From contig NZ_BSYJ01000001.1 of the NCBI RefSeq assembly GCF_030270605.1, positions 1-64,000 of the forward strand: 64,000 nucleotides of DNA, given 5' to 3'. How positions within the stretch are numbered: position 1 is the first letter of the stretch; each line of letters starts with the position of its first letter. Shown in pieces: positions 46,994 to 57,127 of this stretch. A program made the translations under genes and the position numbers. This DNA is from Biformimicrobium ophioploci (GTDB taxonomy: Bacteria > Pseudomonadota > Gammaproteobacteria > Pseudomonadales > Cellvibrionaceae). The notes under the pieces are model-generated. The model did not search any database. It saw only the letters and a program-made list of their open reading frames with translations, and was not told the origin of the DNA.

Positions 46994-47236
46994 GGGTGCA
47001 ACAAATTCCGTGTTCGAGCCGTCGTCCTGACGGTCTTGCTAGTGACTCCCGTTTACGGGCTGAGCGACAAAAACGGACTAGCGACGCCATCGCCAGACGG
47101 CGATCGCGGAGGGCAGGCAAGCTGTGTGAAGTGAAGTAGCCAATGCAGTTCTCCCTGGCAGGCCGCTAGTGTACAAAATCAGCGCAGCCGTGCCTACTGC
47201 CGGAATAACCAGTGCCAGGAGAGGCGGTGGCGGCTG

Positions 47237-47905
47237 CTACACAGCGGCCAGTTCCTTACGCATTTCGGCGATCACCGCGGTGTAATCGTCCGCGTTGAAG
47301 ATCGCGGAGCCCGCGACGAAGGCGTCTGCACCGGCCTGGGCGATTTCGCGGATGTTCTTCGCAGAGACACCGCCGTCGATCTCGAGGCGAATGTCGCGGC
47401 CGCTGGCATCGATCAGGGCGCGTGCCTCACGGAGCTTATCGAGGGTGGCAGGGATAAAGGACTGGCCACCGAAACCCGGGTTGACCGACATCAGCAGGAT
47501 CATATCGAGGCGATCGAGCACATATTTCACCGAATCGAGGCCCGTGGCCGGGTTCAGCACCAGGCCAGCCTTGCAACCCAGGCTCTCGATCAGCTGCAGC
47601 GAACGGTCGATATGCCGTGAGGCTTCCGGGTGGAAAGTAATATAGGTAGCGCCCGCATCGGCAAACATGCGGATCATGTCATCCACCGGCTCCACCATCA
47701 GGTGCACATCGATCGGCGCGGTGACGCCGTGATTGCGCAGCGCCTTGCACACCATCGGGCCAATGGTGAGGTTCGGCACATAGTGGTTGTCCATCACGTC
47801 GAAGTGCACCCAGTCTGCACCCGCAGCCAGCACGGCGTCGACTTCCTCACCCAGTCGGGCAAAATTGGCGGAAAGGATGGAGGGGGCAATCTTGTAGTCG
47901 GCCAT
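47237..47905 (-). CDS. rpe: Ribulose-phosphate 3-epimerase
   Basis: Interconverts ribulose-5-phosphate and xylulose-5-phosphate. The 222-residue TIM barrel has [51 protein letters not shown] and [10 protein letters not shown]. In Pseudomonas rpe is separated from trpE by a gph gene; here gph is missing. Confidence 0.96.
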   Translation of the reverse strand: MADYKIAPSILSANFARLGEEVDAVLAAGADWVHFDVMDNHYVPNLTIGPMVCKALRNHGVTAPIDVHLMVEPVDDMIRMFADAGATYITFHPEASRHIDRSLQLIESLGCKAGLVLNPATGLDSVKYVLDRLDMILLMSVNPGFGGQSFIPATLDKLREARALIDASGRDIRLEIDGGVSAKNIREIAQAGADAFVAGSAIFNADDYTAVIAEMRKELAAV

Positions 47906-47974
47906 GCGGGTTTCCTGTGGGGATACGCGAGGTATCGGAAATGGATTGGATCCGGCGGATCGTTGCGTTGGCGG

Positions 47975-48664
47975 CTATTCTACCGAATCCTGGCGCAGGC
48001 GCGCATCCAGCGCGGCCAGGCGCTCGGGGGTGCCCACATCGCACCAGTCGCCATTGAAGAGTTCCGCCTGCATGCGGTCTTCCTCGTGCGCAAACACTTC
48101 CGCCAACCCGAAACTCGCCCGGACTTTGGGATACCCGGCAATGGTTTGCGGGCGAAGCCAGCTAATGCCTGAAAACGTGAAGCGTGGTTTTGCAGTGCCC
48201 GACAGCAGGCCCCGCTCGATACCAAAATCCCCTTCCGGGTTGAACGGCGGGTTATTGACCATCAGCAGGCGCCCCGGGCACCCCTCCGGTAGCGGTCGCG
48301 CAATCCAGTCGCGGAAATCGAAGTCGCACCAGACGTCGCTGTTGACCACAAAAAACGGGGCATCGCCGAGCATTGGCAGGGCGCGCATAATGCCGCCAGC
48401 GGTTTCCAGCGGTACACCTTCGCGCGAATAGTGGATCTCAAGGCCAAAGCGGCTGCCATCACCGAGGCATTCCTCAATCTGGCGACCCAGGTGCGCCAGG
48501 TTGATCACCACCTTGCGCACACCGGCAGCAGCGAGGCGCCCGAGGGTGTGCTCGATCAGAGGCTTGCCCGCCACCTTGAGCAGCGGTTTGGGCGTGTGTT
48601 CCGTAAGCGGCAGCATGCGTTTGCCCAATCCCGCTGCCAGAACCATGGCAACCGGTGCACTCAC
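47975..48664 (-). CDS. murU: N-acetylmuramate alpha-1-phosphate uridylyltransferase
   Basis: Makes UDP-MurNAc from MurNAc-1-phosphate in the recycling route that bypasses de novo synthesis and confers fosfomycin tolerance in Pseudomonas. The 229-residue nucleotidyltransferase has AAGLGKRMLPLTEHTPKPLL, the metal-binding NSDVWCDFDF, and NGDWCDVGTPERL. The GTG at 48664 overlaps the amgK stop (GTGA), so the two are coupled. Confidence 0.93.
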   Translation of the reverse strand: MSAPVAMVLAAGLGKRMLPLTEHTPKPLLKVAGKPLIEHTLGRLAAAGVRKVVINLAHLGRQIEECLGDGSRFGLEIHYSREGVPLETAGGIMRALPMLGDAPFFVVNSDVWCDFDFRDWIARPLPEGCPGRLLMVNNPPFNPEGDFGIERGLLSGTAKPRFTFSGISWLRPQTIAGYPKVRASFGLAEVFAHEEDRMQAELFNGDWCDVGTPERLAALDARLRQDSVE

Positions 48665-49746
48665 GCAGCATCCCCCGCACGGCCTGCCACACCGGCGGTG
48701 CGCCAGTCGCGATACCAGGACTGGCTCTCGGCAGCGGGCACCAGGGTATCGCGGAACCAGCGGGCAAAGTCGGCAAATTCGTCGTAGGCTTCCGCCACTT
48801 CGAGCGTGTAGCGCATTACCAGCGGCAAGTCGCGCAGGTAGCCCGGTTTGCCGTCGCGCAGCCACAGGCGTGAGAAGATTCCCAGCACCTTGAGGTGGCG
48901 CTGCATACCCATCCAGTCGAACCAGCGCAGGAACTGCTCACGGGTCACTTCCGGCATGATGTCGGTGGAGATCGCCATGTCGGCATAGGTCAGCGCCCAG
49001 TGCTCGACCTGTTCGCGCGGCCAGCGCACATAACAGTCGCGCAGCAGGCCTGCCAGGTCATAGGTCACCGGGCCCCATACCGCATCCTGGAAATCCACGA
49101 TCCCGGGGCGATGCGCCTCGCGGATCATGATATTGCGGCTGTGGTAGTCGCGATGCACCATCACCGTCGGCTGCTCCAGCGCCGAGGCCAGCAACTTTTC
49201 TGTTACCGCATCGAGTATCGCAACCGCGGCATCGTCCAGCTGCACTCCCAGCATGGATTCGCAGAACCAGGGCCGGAACAGGCCTATCTCGGTGGCGAGC
49301 TTTTCCCGGTCATAGGGTTGTAGCAGCGTTTCACAGCGCGGCACCTGCTGCAGGCACAACAGCTCACTCAGCGCCTCGGCATAAAGTGACTGCGCACTGT
49401 CTTCATCGAGCAGGGTAAAGAGCTGGTCGTCGCCCAGGTCCTCAAGCAGCATGAAGCCCTGCTCGATGTCTGCGGCGACAACCTGCGGCGTGTGGATGCC
49501 ATAGCGGCGCAGGTAATCGGCAAGTGCAACGAAACGCGCGTTGTTCTCGGTGGACGGCGGCGCATCCACGGCGATCAGCGTGGGATCCGTATTGCAGCGG
49601 TAATAGCGGCGAAAGCCCGCGTCACCTGGGAGGGGCACCACCTGCAGCCTGTCTGCGCAATCGGCGCCACAATGCGCCTTCAACGCGCGCCGCGCCCATT
49701 CACTTAATTGTTGCAGTCGCTCACCCATCCGCTGACTGAAATCCAT
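48661..49746 (-). CDS. amgK: N-acetylmuramate/N-acetylglucosamine anomeric kinase
   Basis: Phosphorylates MurNAc at C1 to feed MurU. The 361-residue product has the aminoglycoside-phosphotransferase-like fold with VMVHRDYHSRNIMIRE (catalytic Asp) and GIVDFQDAVWGPVTYDLAGL (metal-binding Asp). The ATG at 49746 is chosen; no strong ribosome-binding site is visible, and a TTG three codons upstream is possible. It is divergent from lptD. Confidence 0.92.
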   Translation of the reverse strand: MDFSQRMGERLQQLSEWARRALKAHCGADCADRLQVVPLPGDAGFRRYYRCNTDPTLIAVDAPPSTENNARFVALADYLRRYGIHTPQVVAADIEQGFMLLEDLGDDQLFTLLDEDSAQSLYAEALSELLCLQQVPRCETLLQPYDREKLATEIGLFRPWFCESMLGVQLDDAAVAILDAVTEKLLASALEQPTVMVHRDYHSRNIMIREAHRPGIVDFQDAVWGPVTYDLAGLLRDCYVRWPREQVEHWALTYADMAISTDIMPEVTREQFLRWFDWMGMQRHLKVLGIFSRLWLRDGKPGYLRDLPLVMRYTLEVAEAYDEFADFARWFRDTLVPAAESQSWYRDWRTAGVAGRAGDAA

Positions 49747-50035
49747 TGCTTGCAAAAAAGGGGGCAGATTGTAACCGCAAATAAGCCTCGATTGGCAGTA
49801 GCGACAATTCCAAGTATCTGGTCATTGCAGTAGAATCGGCGTTTCCTAGACAGATTGCCGAATCGGCGTCCCTTATTAATTGGTAGTTAGCAGTCCGACA
49901 ACTGGTCGTTTAGTGGTTTCCAGAAGGATCGAATACCCGCCCACCAGGGTGAGCCGGTAACTGACGCGCCAAATCCCCACCGGATAACAGAAGATAGTCT
50001 AGACAGCCCTAGAGATTGCGAGAATAAGAGATTCA

Positions 50036-52684
50036 ATGCCGGACGCATTCAAGCGGCACACGCTGGCCGCCGCCATCAGCACCAAACCGCGCCTGCGCGG
50101 CTTTTCGCTGGCGACAGCCCTGGGGATCTGTACGCTGACTGCACCTGCGTTCGCACAGACCGTTACCCCTGAGACCGCTGCGAGCAATTGTAGTTGTAAT
50201 AACGAGCCTGGCACCGCCATTCCCGAGCTGGACTGGCGCCCGCTGCAGACCCTGACCCCGGAAGAACTGGCGCGCGTCCGAACCAACTGCTGCGGCGCCT
50301 ACGTGCCACCCCCCATGGATTACCCGGATGCGGAGCTCCCCCCGGAGGAGGCGGCGCTGCGTGCCCGCGCGCAGGAGTCCCAGTGGTTACCGGACGGGTC
50401 CGCAGAACTCAAGGGTGACGTGCACATCACCCAGGGCTTCCGCTCGGTCAAGGCCGACAAGGTCATAGTCAATCGCGAGACCAGCACCGCGCGCATGCAC
50501 GGCAATATCGAGGTGCGCGAACCGGGCCTGCTGCTGCGCGGTTCGGAGGCCGAGTTCCACACCGACAGCGCGGCCGGTGCCGTGGTGGACGCCAGCTACG
50601 TGATTCACCCCACCCATGTGCACGGTGACGCCAAACTGGTGGCACGCGAGGCCAATGGCGAGCTGATCCTCGAGGAAGGCAGCTATACCGTGTGCGAGCC
50701 CGGCCATGTCAGCTGGCGCATGATCGGTGGCGAGATTGTCATCGATAATGTGGAGCGCCAGGGCGTCGCGCGCGATATGCGCCTCGAGATCGCCGATGTG
50801 CCGGTGCTCTACCTGCCCTATATGCGCTTCCCGGTCGGTGACGCACGCCTGTCGGGCCTGCTGTTCCCATCCATCAGCGTCAACACCGAGAACGGCCTCG
50901 ACCTGACCGTTCCCTACTACTTCAACATCGCACCACAGATGGATGCCACCCTGGCACCGCGCTATGTAGAAAAACGCGGCACCGGCCTGGAAGCGGAGTT
51001 CCGCCACCTGAACCAGTGGGTAAGCACCGAGGTCCGCGGCGCCTTCCTCGGCAGTGACAAGGGTGGCGACAACGAAGACCGCGACCGGCTGGTGGATGCC
51101 GGCGTACCGGAAAGCGCCATTTTCCCCACCAAGGGCCAGGATCGCTGGCTGCTGGACATACTGCAGCGCGGCGCGGCGGGGCCCTGGCGCACCACCATTG
51201 CCTATACCGAAGTCAGTGACCCCGACTATTTCCGGGACCTGGATGCGCGCAGCCTGTCCGTCAATGCGGAAACCCAGGTTTCGCAAATGGCACAGGTGCA
51301 ATACGGCGGCGAAAACTGGATCAGCACCCTGCGCCTGCAGGAATACCAGATGCTCACCCGTGACAAGTTCGACCCGCTGTCGCAGCTGCCGCGGCTCGAG
51401 ATCGACGGCCTGTACCAGTGGGACGATATCTCGCTGCAGCTGGACCACGAATTTGTCAGCTGGGGCGGCGACAGCAGCCAGTCCATCGAATATATCGCCG
51501 GGCTCAACACCCCTTCCATAGAGCCCAGTGTGCGCAGCGTCACCAGGAACTTCGTGCTGGGCAACCGCCACCGGCTGGATTACCGGCTGGGCCTCGACAA
51601 GGAATGGGTCTGGGGTTTCCTGCGCCCGGCCCTGCACGGCCGCTACCTGGGCTACGACCTGGACGAGCAATACCTGCTGCCGGAACAGAGCGGCACCCCC
51701 ACGGCGGGCGCGGCGCAGTTCACCCTGGATACCGGGCTGTTCTTTGAGCGGCCGGGCAGCCTGCTGGGCAGTGAATATATCCAGACTTTCGAGCCTCGCC
51801 TGTTCCTGTTTGCCTCGACCGACGCAGACCAGAGCGATTTCTTCGATGTGGCCGACATCAACGGCGACCTGCCGGGCGGCCTCACCGACCTGGACTTCGA
51901 CACCAACGAGTTCACCTTCGGCTACAACCAGCTGTTCCGCGAGAACATCTTTTCCGGTGGTGACCGTATCGAGGACGGCGCACGCATTTCCATCGGCGCC
52001 ACCACCCGCTTTATCGATGACGCCAGCGGCCGTGAGGTGCTCGCCGCGAGTATCGGCCAGATCTATTACCTCGAGGACCGCCGCTACCTGCGCGATCGTA
52101 ACTTCCTCACCCCGGAAGACGAGGATTTCGAGGACGATTCCTCCTCCGAGATCGCCGCGCTGGTGGAAGGACGCCTCACCGACAAGCTGCGCCTCGGCAC
52201 CGAGGTGACCTATGCCAACGATACCGGCATGGTCAACCGCGGCAATGTCACCCTGCGCTACTATGACGCCCAGCAGCGCATTGCCAATATCAGCTATCGC
52301 TACCTGCGCGACGAGGAGCGTTTCGATTTCGATGGCAATCTGGTGGGCGGGCCGGTCAAGCAGCTGGACGCCTCGCTGGTGTGGCCGACCCTGATGAACA
52401 CCTCCGTCATCGGGCGGGTAAACTACGACCTTACTTTCAAACGGGAACTCGAGTACATTGCCGGACTCGAATACAACAGCTGCTGTTATAGGGCACGGCT
52501 GGTATGGCGGCGCTCGCTGGATAATGACCTGGCGGGCTTCATTGCCGACGAGGACCTGAGATTCGACGAGGGCATTTACCTTGAGCTGCAACTCAAGGGC
52601 CTTGGCGGGCTCGGCACCAGCGTCAGCGGTATGCTGGGCGACGGCATCGCCAACTTCGAACAACGAGAATTACTGACACAATGA
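50036..52684 (+). CDS. lptD: LPS assembly outer-membrane protein LptD
   Basis: Beta-barrel that inserts lipopolysaccharide into the outer membrane. The 882-residue product has a long basic N-region and signal peptide ending about residue 42 (TAPAFAQ), an N-terminal LptA-like jellyroll (about 120-260), and a barrel to the C-terminus. Cysteines for the structural disulfides are present: NCSCNNE and NCCGAY near the N-terminus and the adjacent pair in YNSCCYRARLVW near the end. Its stop overlaps surA, whose chaperone helps LptD fold. Confidence 0.95.
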   Translation: MPDAFKRHTLAAAISTKPRLRGFSLATALGICTLTAPAFAQTVTPETAASNCSCNNEPGTAIPELDWRPLQTLTPEELARVRTNCCGAYVPPPMDYPDAELPPEEAALRARAQESQWLPDGSAELKGDVHITQGFRSVKADKVIVNRETSTARMHGNIEVREPGLLLRGSEAEFHTDSAAGAVVDASYVIHPTHVHGDAKLVAREANGELILEEGSYTVCEPGHVSWRMIGGEIVIDNVERQGVARDMRLEIADVPVLYLPYMRFPVGDARLSGLLFPSISVNTENGLDLTVPYYFNIAPQMDATLAPRYVEKRGTGLEAEFRHLNQWVSTEVRGAFLGSDKGGDNEDRDRLVDAGVPESAIFPTKGQDRWLLDILQRGAAGPWRTTIAYTEVSDPDYFRDLDARSLSVNAETQVSQMAQVQYGGENWISTLRLQEYQMLTRDKFDPLSQLPRLEIDGLYQWDDISLQLDHEFVSWGGDSSQSIEYIAGLNTPSIEPSVRSVTRNFVLGNRHRLDYRLGLDKEWVWGFLRPALHGRYLGYDLDEQYLLPEQSGTPTAGAAQFTLDTGLFFERPGSLLGSEYIQTFEPRLFLFASTDADQSDFFDVADINGDLPGGLTDLDFDTNEFTFGYNQLFRENIFSGGDRIEDGARISIGATTRFIDDASGREVLAASIGQIYYLEDRRYLRDRNFLTPEDEDFEDDSSSEIAALVEGRLTDKLRLGTEVTYANDTGMVNRGNVTLRYYDAQQRIANISYRYLRDEERFDFDGNLVGGPVKQLDASLVWPTLMNTSVIGRVNYDLTFKRELEYIAGLEYNSCCYRARLVWRRSLDNDLAGFIADEDLRFDEGIYLELQLKGLGGLGTSVSGMLGDGIANFEQRELLTQ

Positions 52685-54048
52685 GAATGAACATGCGTAA
52701 GAGCGTTTGGTTACGCAGGGGCCTGCTGCCGCTGCTGGCCGTGTTGCTGCCACTGGCGGTACAGGCACAGGTGCAGAAACTTGACCGGGTAGTGGCCGTT
52801 GTGGATGACGATGTGGTCATGGCAACCGAACTGGAACAGCGCATGCGCACGGTTACCAACCAGATCCGCTCACAGAATGTACAGGCACCGCCACTGCCGG
52901 TGCTGCGCCGCCAGGTGCTGGAGCAACTGATCGTCGAGCGCCTGCAGTTGCAGATTGCCGCACGCGCCGGGGTCACCATCTCCGAGGCAGAACTGGACCA
53001 GGCCATCGAGCGCTTCCGCCAGGGCAGCAATGTCACGCCAGAGCAATTCGCTGCCAAGCTGGCCGAGGACGGCATCAGCATGTCGTCTTTCCGCGAGCAG
53101 ATTCGCCAGGAACTGCTGATCAACCGCGTGGAGCGCGGCAGCGTCAATCGCCGTATCCAGATCTCCGACCAGGAAATCGACAACTTCCTGCGTTCCAAGG
53201 AGGGCGAATTCTGGAAGTCGCCGACCCTCGAGCTGGGCCACATCCTGATCTCGGTCAGCTCCAGCGCGCCGGCAGAAGAGGCCAGCGAGGCGGAAGCCAA
53301 GGCACAGAAAATCTATGACGACGTGGTGGGCGGAGCCGATTTCCGGCGCCAGGCCATTGCCAATTCCAGCGGCCAGAACGCCCTGCAGGGCGGTGACCTT
53401 GGCTGGCGCAAGACTGCAGAGCTGCCAACCCTGTTCGCCGACGCCCTGGAAGGCCTGAAAGTCGGTGAGGTTACCAAGCCCTTCCGAAGTGATGCCGGCT
53501 ATCACCTGCTCAAGATTCACGACCAGCGCGGTGCCACCGAACAGGTGGTGCAGCAGACCAAGGTGCGCCATATCCTGATCAAGCCGTCCGAAGTGATGAG
53601 TGACGACGACGCCTACAACAAGCTCATCGAATTCCGCGAAAAGCTGCAAAAAGGCGAGGCCGATTTTGCCGAGCTGGCGCGTGAGCATTCCGAAGACATT
53701 GGCACCATGCTGCAGGGCGGTGACCTGGGCTGGTCCACGCCGGGACAGTTTGTGCCGGAGTTCGAGCAGACCATGGGCCAGACCCCGGTAGGCGAGATCG
53801 CGCTGCCATTCCGCAGCCAGTTTGGCTGGCACCTGCTCGAGGTCATGGATCGTCGCGACCAGGACATGACGGAACAATATATCCGCAACCAGGCGGCCAA
53901 CCTGCTGCGCAGCCGTCGCTACGAAGAAGAAGTACAGAACTGGCGCCGCGAAATTCGCGACGAGGCCTACATCGACATCAAGGTGCCGGAGCTACGTCCG
54001 GACTTTGAGGAAGAGCAGGAAGCGGCGCAGGATGACGCCACCGAATGA
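52681..54048 (+). CDS. surA: Periplasmic chaperone and peptidyl-prolyl isomerase SurA
   Basis: Escorts outer-membrane proteins such as LptD. The 455-residue product has a signal peptide (about 1-30), the chaperone N-domain ([21 protein letters not shown]), and two parvulin domains (about 180-280 with [11 protein letters not shown] and [10 protein letters not shown]; about 290-395 with [10 protein letters not shown] and [10 protein letters not shown]). The C-terminus is acidic. It overlaps lptD (ATGA) and pdxA (ATGA). An ATG at 52690 is an alternative start. Confidence 0.95.
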   Translation: MRMNMRKSVWLRRGLLPLLAVLLPLAVQAQVQKLDRVVAVVDDDVVMATELEQRMRTVTNQIRSQNVQAPPLPVLRRQVLEQLIVERLQLQIAARAGVTISEAELDQAIERFRQGSNVTPEQFAAKLAEDGISMSSFREQIRQELLINRVERGSVNRRIQISDQEIDNFLRSKEGEFWKSPTLELGHILISVSSSAPAEEASEAEAKAQKIYDDVVGGADFRRQAIANSSGQNALQGGDLGWRKTAELPTLFADALEGLKVGEVTKPFRSDAGYHLLKIHDQRGATEQVVQQTKVRHILIKPSEVMSDDDAYNKLIEFREKLQKGEADFAELAREHSEDIGTMLQGGDLGWSTPGQFVPEFEQTMGQTPVGEIALPFRSQFGWHLLEVMDRRDQDMTEQYIRNQAANLLRSRRYEEEVQNWRREIRDEAYIDIKVPELRPDFEEEQEAAQDDATE

Positions 54049-55019
54049 TCCCGCGCATCGCCATTACCCCCGGTGAACCCGGGGGCATAGGCCCCGAGCT
54101 GCTGGTGCAGCTCGCACAACAGGGCCACCGCGCACAGCTGGTGGCCATCGCAGATCCCGCCCTCCTCGCCGATACCGCGCAGCGCTTGCAGCTGCCGCTG
54201 GCCATCTCCAAATTCAGCACCGAAAGCCGCAAACCGCAGGCGCCAGCCAGCATCCAGGTACTGCCGGTAAGACTCCAGAACCCGGCAACCCCCGGCCGCC
54301 TCGACCCCGACAATGCCCGCTACGTGCTGGACACGCTGAAAGCGGCCGCCGACGGCTGCCTCGATGACACCTTCGATGCAGTGGTCACAGGCCCTGTGCA
54401 CAAGGGTGTGATCAACGATGCCGGTATCCGGTTCAGCGGCCACACCGAATTTTTCGCCGAGGTCGCCGGGGTCGACAAGGTGGTGATGATGCTGGCCGCC
54501 GACGACCTGCGGGTAGCCCTGGTGACGACGCACCTGCCACTGGCAGAGGTGAGTCCGGCCATTACACCCGCAAACCTGACACGCACACTGGAAATCGTCG
54601 ACAGCGCCATGCACCGTCAGTTCGGGATCGAAAAGCCTCGCATCAGCGTGTGCGGGCTCAATCCCCACGCCGGGGAGGGTGGCCATATGGGGCGCGAGGA
54701 GATAGAGATTATCGAGCCGGTGATGGCGCTGCTGCGCAAGCGCGGCATGGACCTGACCGGCCCGCTGCCTGCAGATACCCTGTTTACCCCGCCGCGGCTG
54801 GCAGACGCCGACGCGGTGATCGCCATGTACCATGACCAGGGCCTGCCGGTGTTAAAATTCAAGGGATTCGGCCGCGCGGTGAACATCACCCTTGGCCTAC
54901 CCTTTATCCGCACCTCGGTGGACCATGGCACAGCCCTCGACCTGGCCGGCAGCGGACGCGCCGACTGCGGCAGCTTCCGCGCAGCACTGGCACAGGCCAT
55001 CAGCATGGCCGCGCGCTGA
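54045..55019 (+). CDS. pdxA: 4-hydroxythreonine-4-phosphate dehydrogenase
   Basis: NAD-dependent step of pyridoxal phosphate synthesis. The 324-residue product has [27 protein letters not shown], the metal His in [11 protein letters not shown], and [16 protein letters not shown]. It is translationally coupled to surA and precedes rsmA, the standard surA-pdxA-rsmA-apaGH order. Confidence 0.96.
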   Translation: MIPRIAITPGEPGGIGPELLVQLAQQGHRAQLVAIADPALLADTAQRLQLPLAISKFSTESRKPQAPASIQVLPVRLQNPATPGRLDPDNARYVLDTLKAAADGCLDDTFDAVVTGPVHKGVINDAGIRFSGHTEFFAEVAGVDKVVMMLAADDLRVALVTTHLPLAEVSPAITPANLTRTLEIVDSAMHRQFGIEKPRISVCGLNPHAGEGGHMGREEIEIIEPVMALLRKRGMDLTGPLPADTLFTPPRLADADAVIAMYHDQGLPVLKFKGFGRAVNITLGLPFIRTSVDHGTALDLAGSGRADCGSFRAALAQAISMAAR

Positions 55020-55052
55020 TCGCGGCGATTGGTAACTTGACTGAAGAATACA

Positions 55053-55889
55053 ATGGATAATTTTTTCCAGCACAAGGCCCGCAAGCGCTTCGGCCAGAAC
55101 TTCCTCGTTGACGAGAACATCATCGAGAGCATCGTGCGCGCCATCAACCCGCAGGCCGACGACAACCTGGTCGAGATCGGCCCGGGCCAGGGTGCCATCA
55201 CCTCCCTGCTGATCCGCGACTGCCCCTCGCTGAAGGTGATCGAGCTGGACCGGGACCTGATCCCGATGCTCGAATTCAAGTTTCGCGAATACGAGCAGTT
55301 TCAGATCATAGAGCACGACGCGCTCAAGTTTGATTTTGACAAGCTGACAGACAGGGGGGCGTTGCGTATCGTTGGCAACCTGCCCTACAACATCTCCACA
55401 CCACTGCTGTTCCACCTACTGTCGTACCACGACAAGGTACGCGACATGCATTTTATGTTGCAGAAGGAAGTGGTTGACCGCCTCGGCGCGGTACCCGGCG
55501 ACAAGGCCTATGGCCGCCTGAGTGTGATGGTGCAGTACTGGTGCCGTGTACAGGCACTGTTCCCGGTGCCGGCGCACGCATTCCGGCCGGCGCCCAAAGT
55601 GGTTTCCGCCATTGTGCGGCTGGTTCCCTATAAAGAACTGCCCTGCCCCGCCCGCGATGAAAAGCTGCTTAGCCAGGTGGTCAACAGCGCGTTCCAGCAA
55701 CGGCGCAAGACCCTGCGCAACGCGCTCAAGACTCATCTGGGCGACACACCGCTGGATGACTTCCCGGTGGACCTGGGGCGGCGCCCGGAGACCCTGTCAG
55801 TGGCCGAGTACGTGTCCATCAGCAACTGGCTGTGTGATGGCGGACGTGGCGCAGAAAGCGGCAGTAACGATGCGGGGGAGCAGGCGTGA
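55053..55889 (+). CDS. rsmA: 16S rRNA dimethyladenosine transferase
   Basis: Dimethylates two adjacent adenosines near the 3' end of 16S rRNA. The 278-residue product has KRFGQNFLVDENII, the SAM motif VEIGPGQGAITSLL, and the catalytic NLPYNIST, with the FRPAPKVVSAIVRL region in the C-domain. Its stop overlaps the apaG start (GTGA). Confidence 0.97.
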   Translation: MDNFFQHKARKRFGQNFLVDENIIESIVRAINPQADDNLVEIGPGQGAITSLLIRDCPSLKVIELDRDLIPMLEFKFREYEQFQIIEHDALKFDFDKLTDRGALRIVGNLPYNISTPLLFHLLSYHDKVRDMHFMLQKEVVDRLGAVPGDKAYGRLSVMVQYWCRVQALFPVPAHAFRPAPKVVSAIVRLVPYKELPCPARDEKLLSQVVNSAFQQRRKTLRNALKTHLGDTPLDDFPVDLGRRPETLSVAEYVSISNWLCDGGRGAESGSNDAGEQA

Positions 55890-56272
55890 GCGAACAACAG
55901 TTCTCGGACAGCATCCGGGTAGAGGCGAAGGCCACCTACCTGCCGCACGAATCCGTGCCGGACCAGCAGCGGTTTGTGTTTTCCTATGACATCGCAATCA
56001 CCAACCGCGGCGAAACCCGTGCGCAGCTACTGTCGCGCTACTGGCTGATCACCGATGCGGAACAGCGTCACCAGGAGGTCCGCGGCGAGGGCGTGATCGG
56101 CCAGCAGCCGCTGCTGGCGCCCGGGGAAACCTACAACTACCAGAGCTTCGTGGTGCTCGAAACCCAGACCGGCACCATGGAGGGCAGCTACCAGTTCCGG
56201 GATGTGGAAGGCCACCTGTTCGATGCGGAAATTCCGCGCTTCGCGCTGGTACCGCCATTCGCGCTGCACTAG
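55886..56272 (+). CDS. apaG: ApaG protein
   Basis: Small fibronectin-type-III-like beta protein (128 residues, GTG start), function not settled. The conserved segments YDIAITNRGETRAQLLSRYWLITDA, RGEGVIGQQPLLAPGETYNYQS-type and GTMEGSYQF are present. It is coupled to rsmA and followed by apaH after nine bases. Confidence 0.95.
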   Translation: MSEQQFSDSIRVEAKATYLPHESVPDQQRFVFSYDIAITNRGETRAQLLSRYWLITDAEQRHQEVRGEGVIGQQPLLAPGETYNYQSFVVLETQTGTMEGSYQFRDVEGHLFDAEIPRFALVPPFALH

Positions 56273-56281
56273 GGGGAAGGT

Positions 56282-57100
56282 TTGGCAACCTACGCCATCG
56301 GGGATATTCAGGGCTGCCTGGCGCCGCTACAGCAATTGCTGACCAAGGTGCGTTTCAACCCGGACTGCGACCAGCTATGGCTGGCCGGGGATCTGGTGAG
56401 CCGTGGCCCGGAGAGCCTCGAGACCCTCCGTTTCCTGTACCGGCACCGGGACAACATCCGCGCGGTGCAGGGCAACCACGACCTGCATTTGCTGGCGCTG
56501 GCCTATGGCCGCGCGCCCACCCGGGGCGACGCCGACCTGCAGGAGATTGTCGAAGCCAGTGATGGCGACCACCTGCTGGAATGGCTGCAGTCCCTGCCAC
56601 TGATTCACTGCGAGCGGGGCTATGCGCTGGTTCACGCCGGCATCCCGCCAATCTGGAGCCTCGAGCAGGCGCAGGCACTCGCCGCGGAGGTTGGCGAGGC
56701 ACTCTCCGCCGAGGCTTCCGCGCGCAGTTTCTTCAGCCACATGTATGGCGACCTGCCGGACATCTGGAGCGACGACCTGAGCGGCCCCTCAAGACTCCGG
56801 GTCATCACCAACTACCTGACCCGCATGCGCCTGTGCACGGCGGACGGTCGCCTGGACCTGAAAACCAAGCGCGGTCCCGAAGCCGCCCACGGCGACTTCC
56901 AACCCTGGTTCAGTTTCAGTGAGCGCAAGACCCGCAACGACAAGATTATTTTTGGCCACTGGGCCGCACTGGAAGGCAAGGCCGATGCCGCCAATGTGTT
57001 CGCACTGGACACCGGCTGTGTATGGGGCGGCCACCTGACCGCGCTGCGCCTGGAAGACGAGCATCTGGAGTGTGCTGACTGCTCGATGCTGATGGACTAG
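56282..57100 (+). CDS. apaH: Symmetrical diadenosine tetraphosphatase
   Basis: Hydrolyses Ap4A and related dinucleotides and can remove NpnN caps from RNA. The 272-residue calcineurin-like enzyme has YAIGDIQGCL, LAGDLVSRGPESLETL, VQGNHDLHLLAL and FGHWAALEG. The start is TTG at 56282, preceded by a strong GGGGGAAGG. Confidence 0.95.
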   Translation: MATYAIGDIQGCLAPLQQLLTKVRFNPDCDQLWLAGDLVSRGPESLETLRFLYRHRDNIRAVQGNHDLHLLALAYGRAPTRGDADLQEIVEASDGDHLLEWLQSLPLIHCERGYALVHAGIPPIWSLEQAQALAAEVGEALSAEASARSFFSHMYGDLPDIWSDDLSGPSRLRVITNYLTRMRLCTADGRLDLKTKRGPEAAHGDFQPWFSFSERKTRNDKIIFGHWAALEGKADAANVFALDTGCVWGGHLTALRLEDEHLECADCSMLMD

Positions 57101-57127
57101 CGCCGGGGCCGGACAGCCGGCTGGCGA

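Noticed and set aside
46994-47236. trp attenuator upstream of trpE
   Set aside because: No short leader frame with clustered Trp codons; only a weak imperfect stem is visible.
50387-52663. 758-codon open frame opposite lptD
   Set aside because: It mirrors the lptD codon periodicity in GC-rich DNA; the translated sequence has no recognisable domain and no ribosome-binding site.
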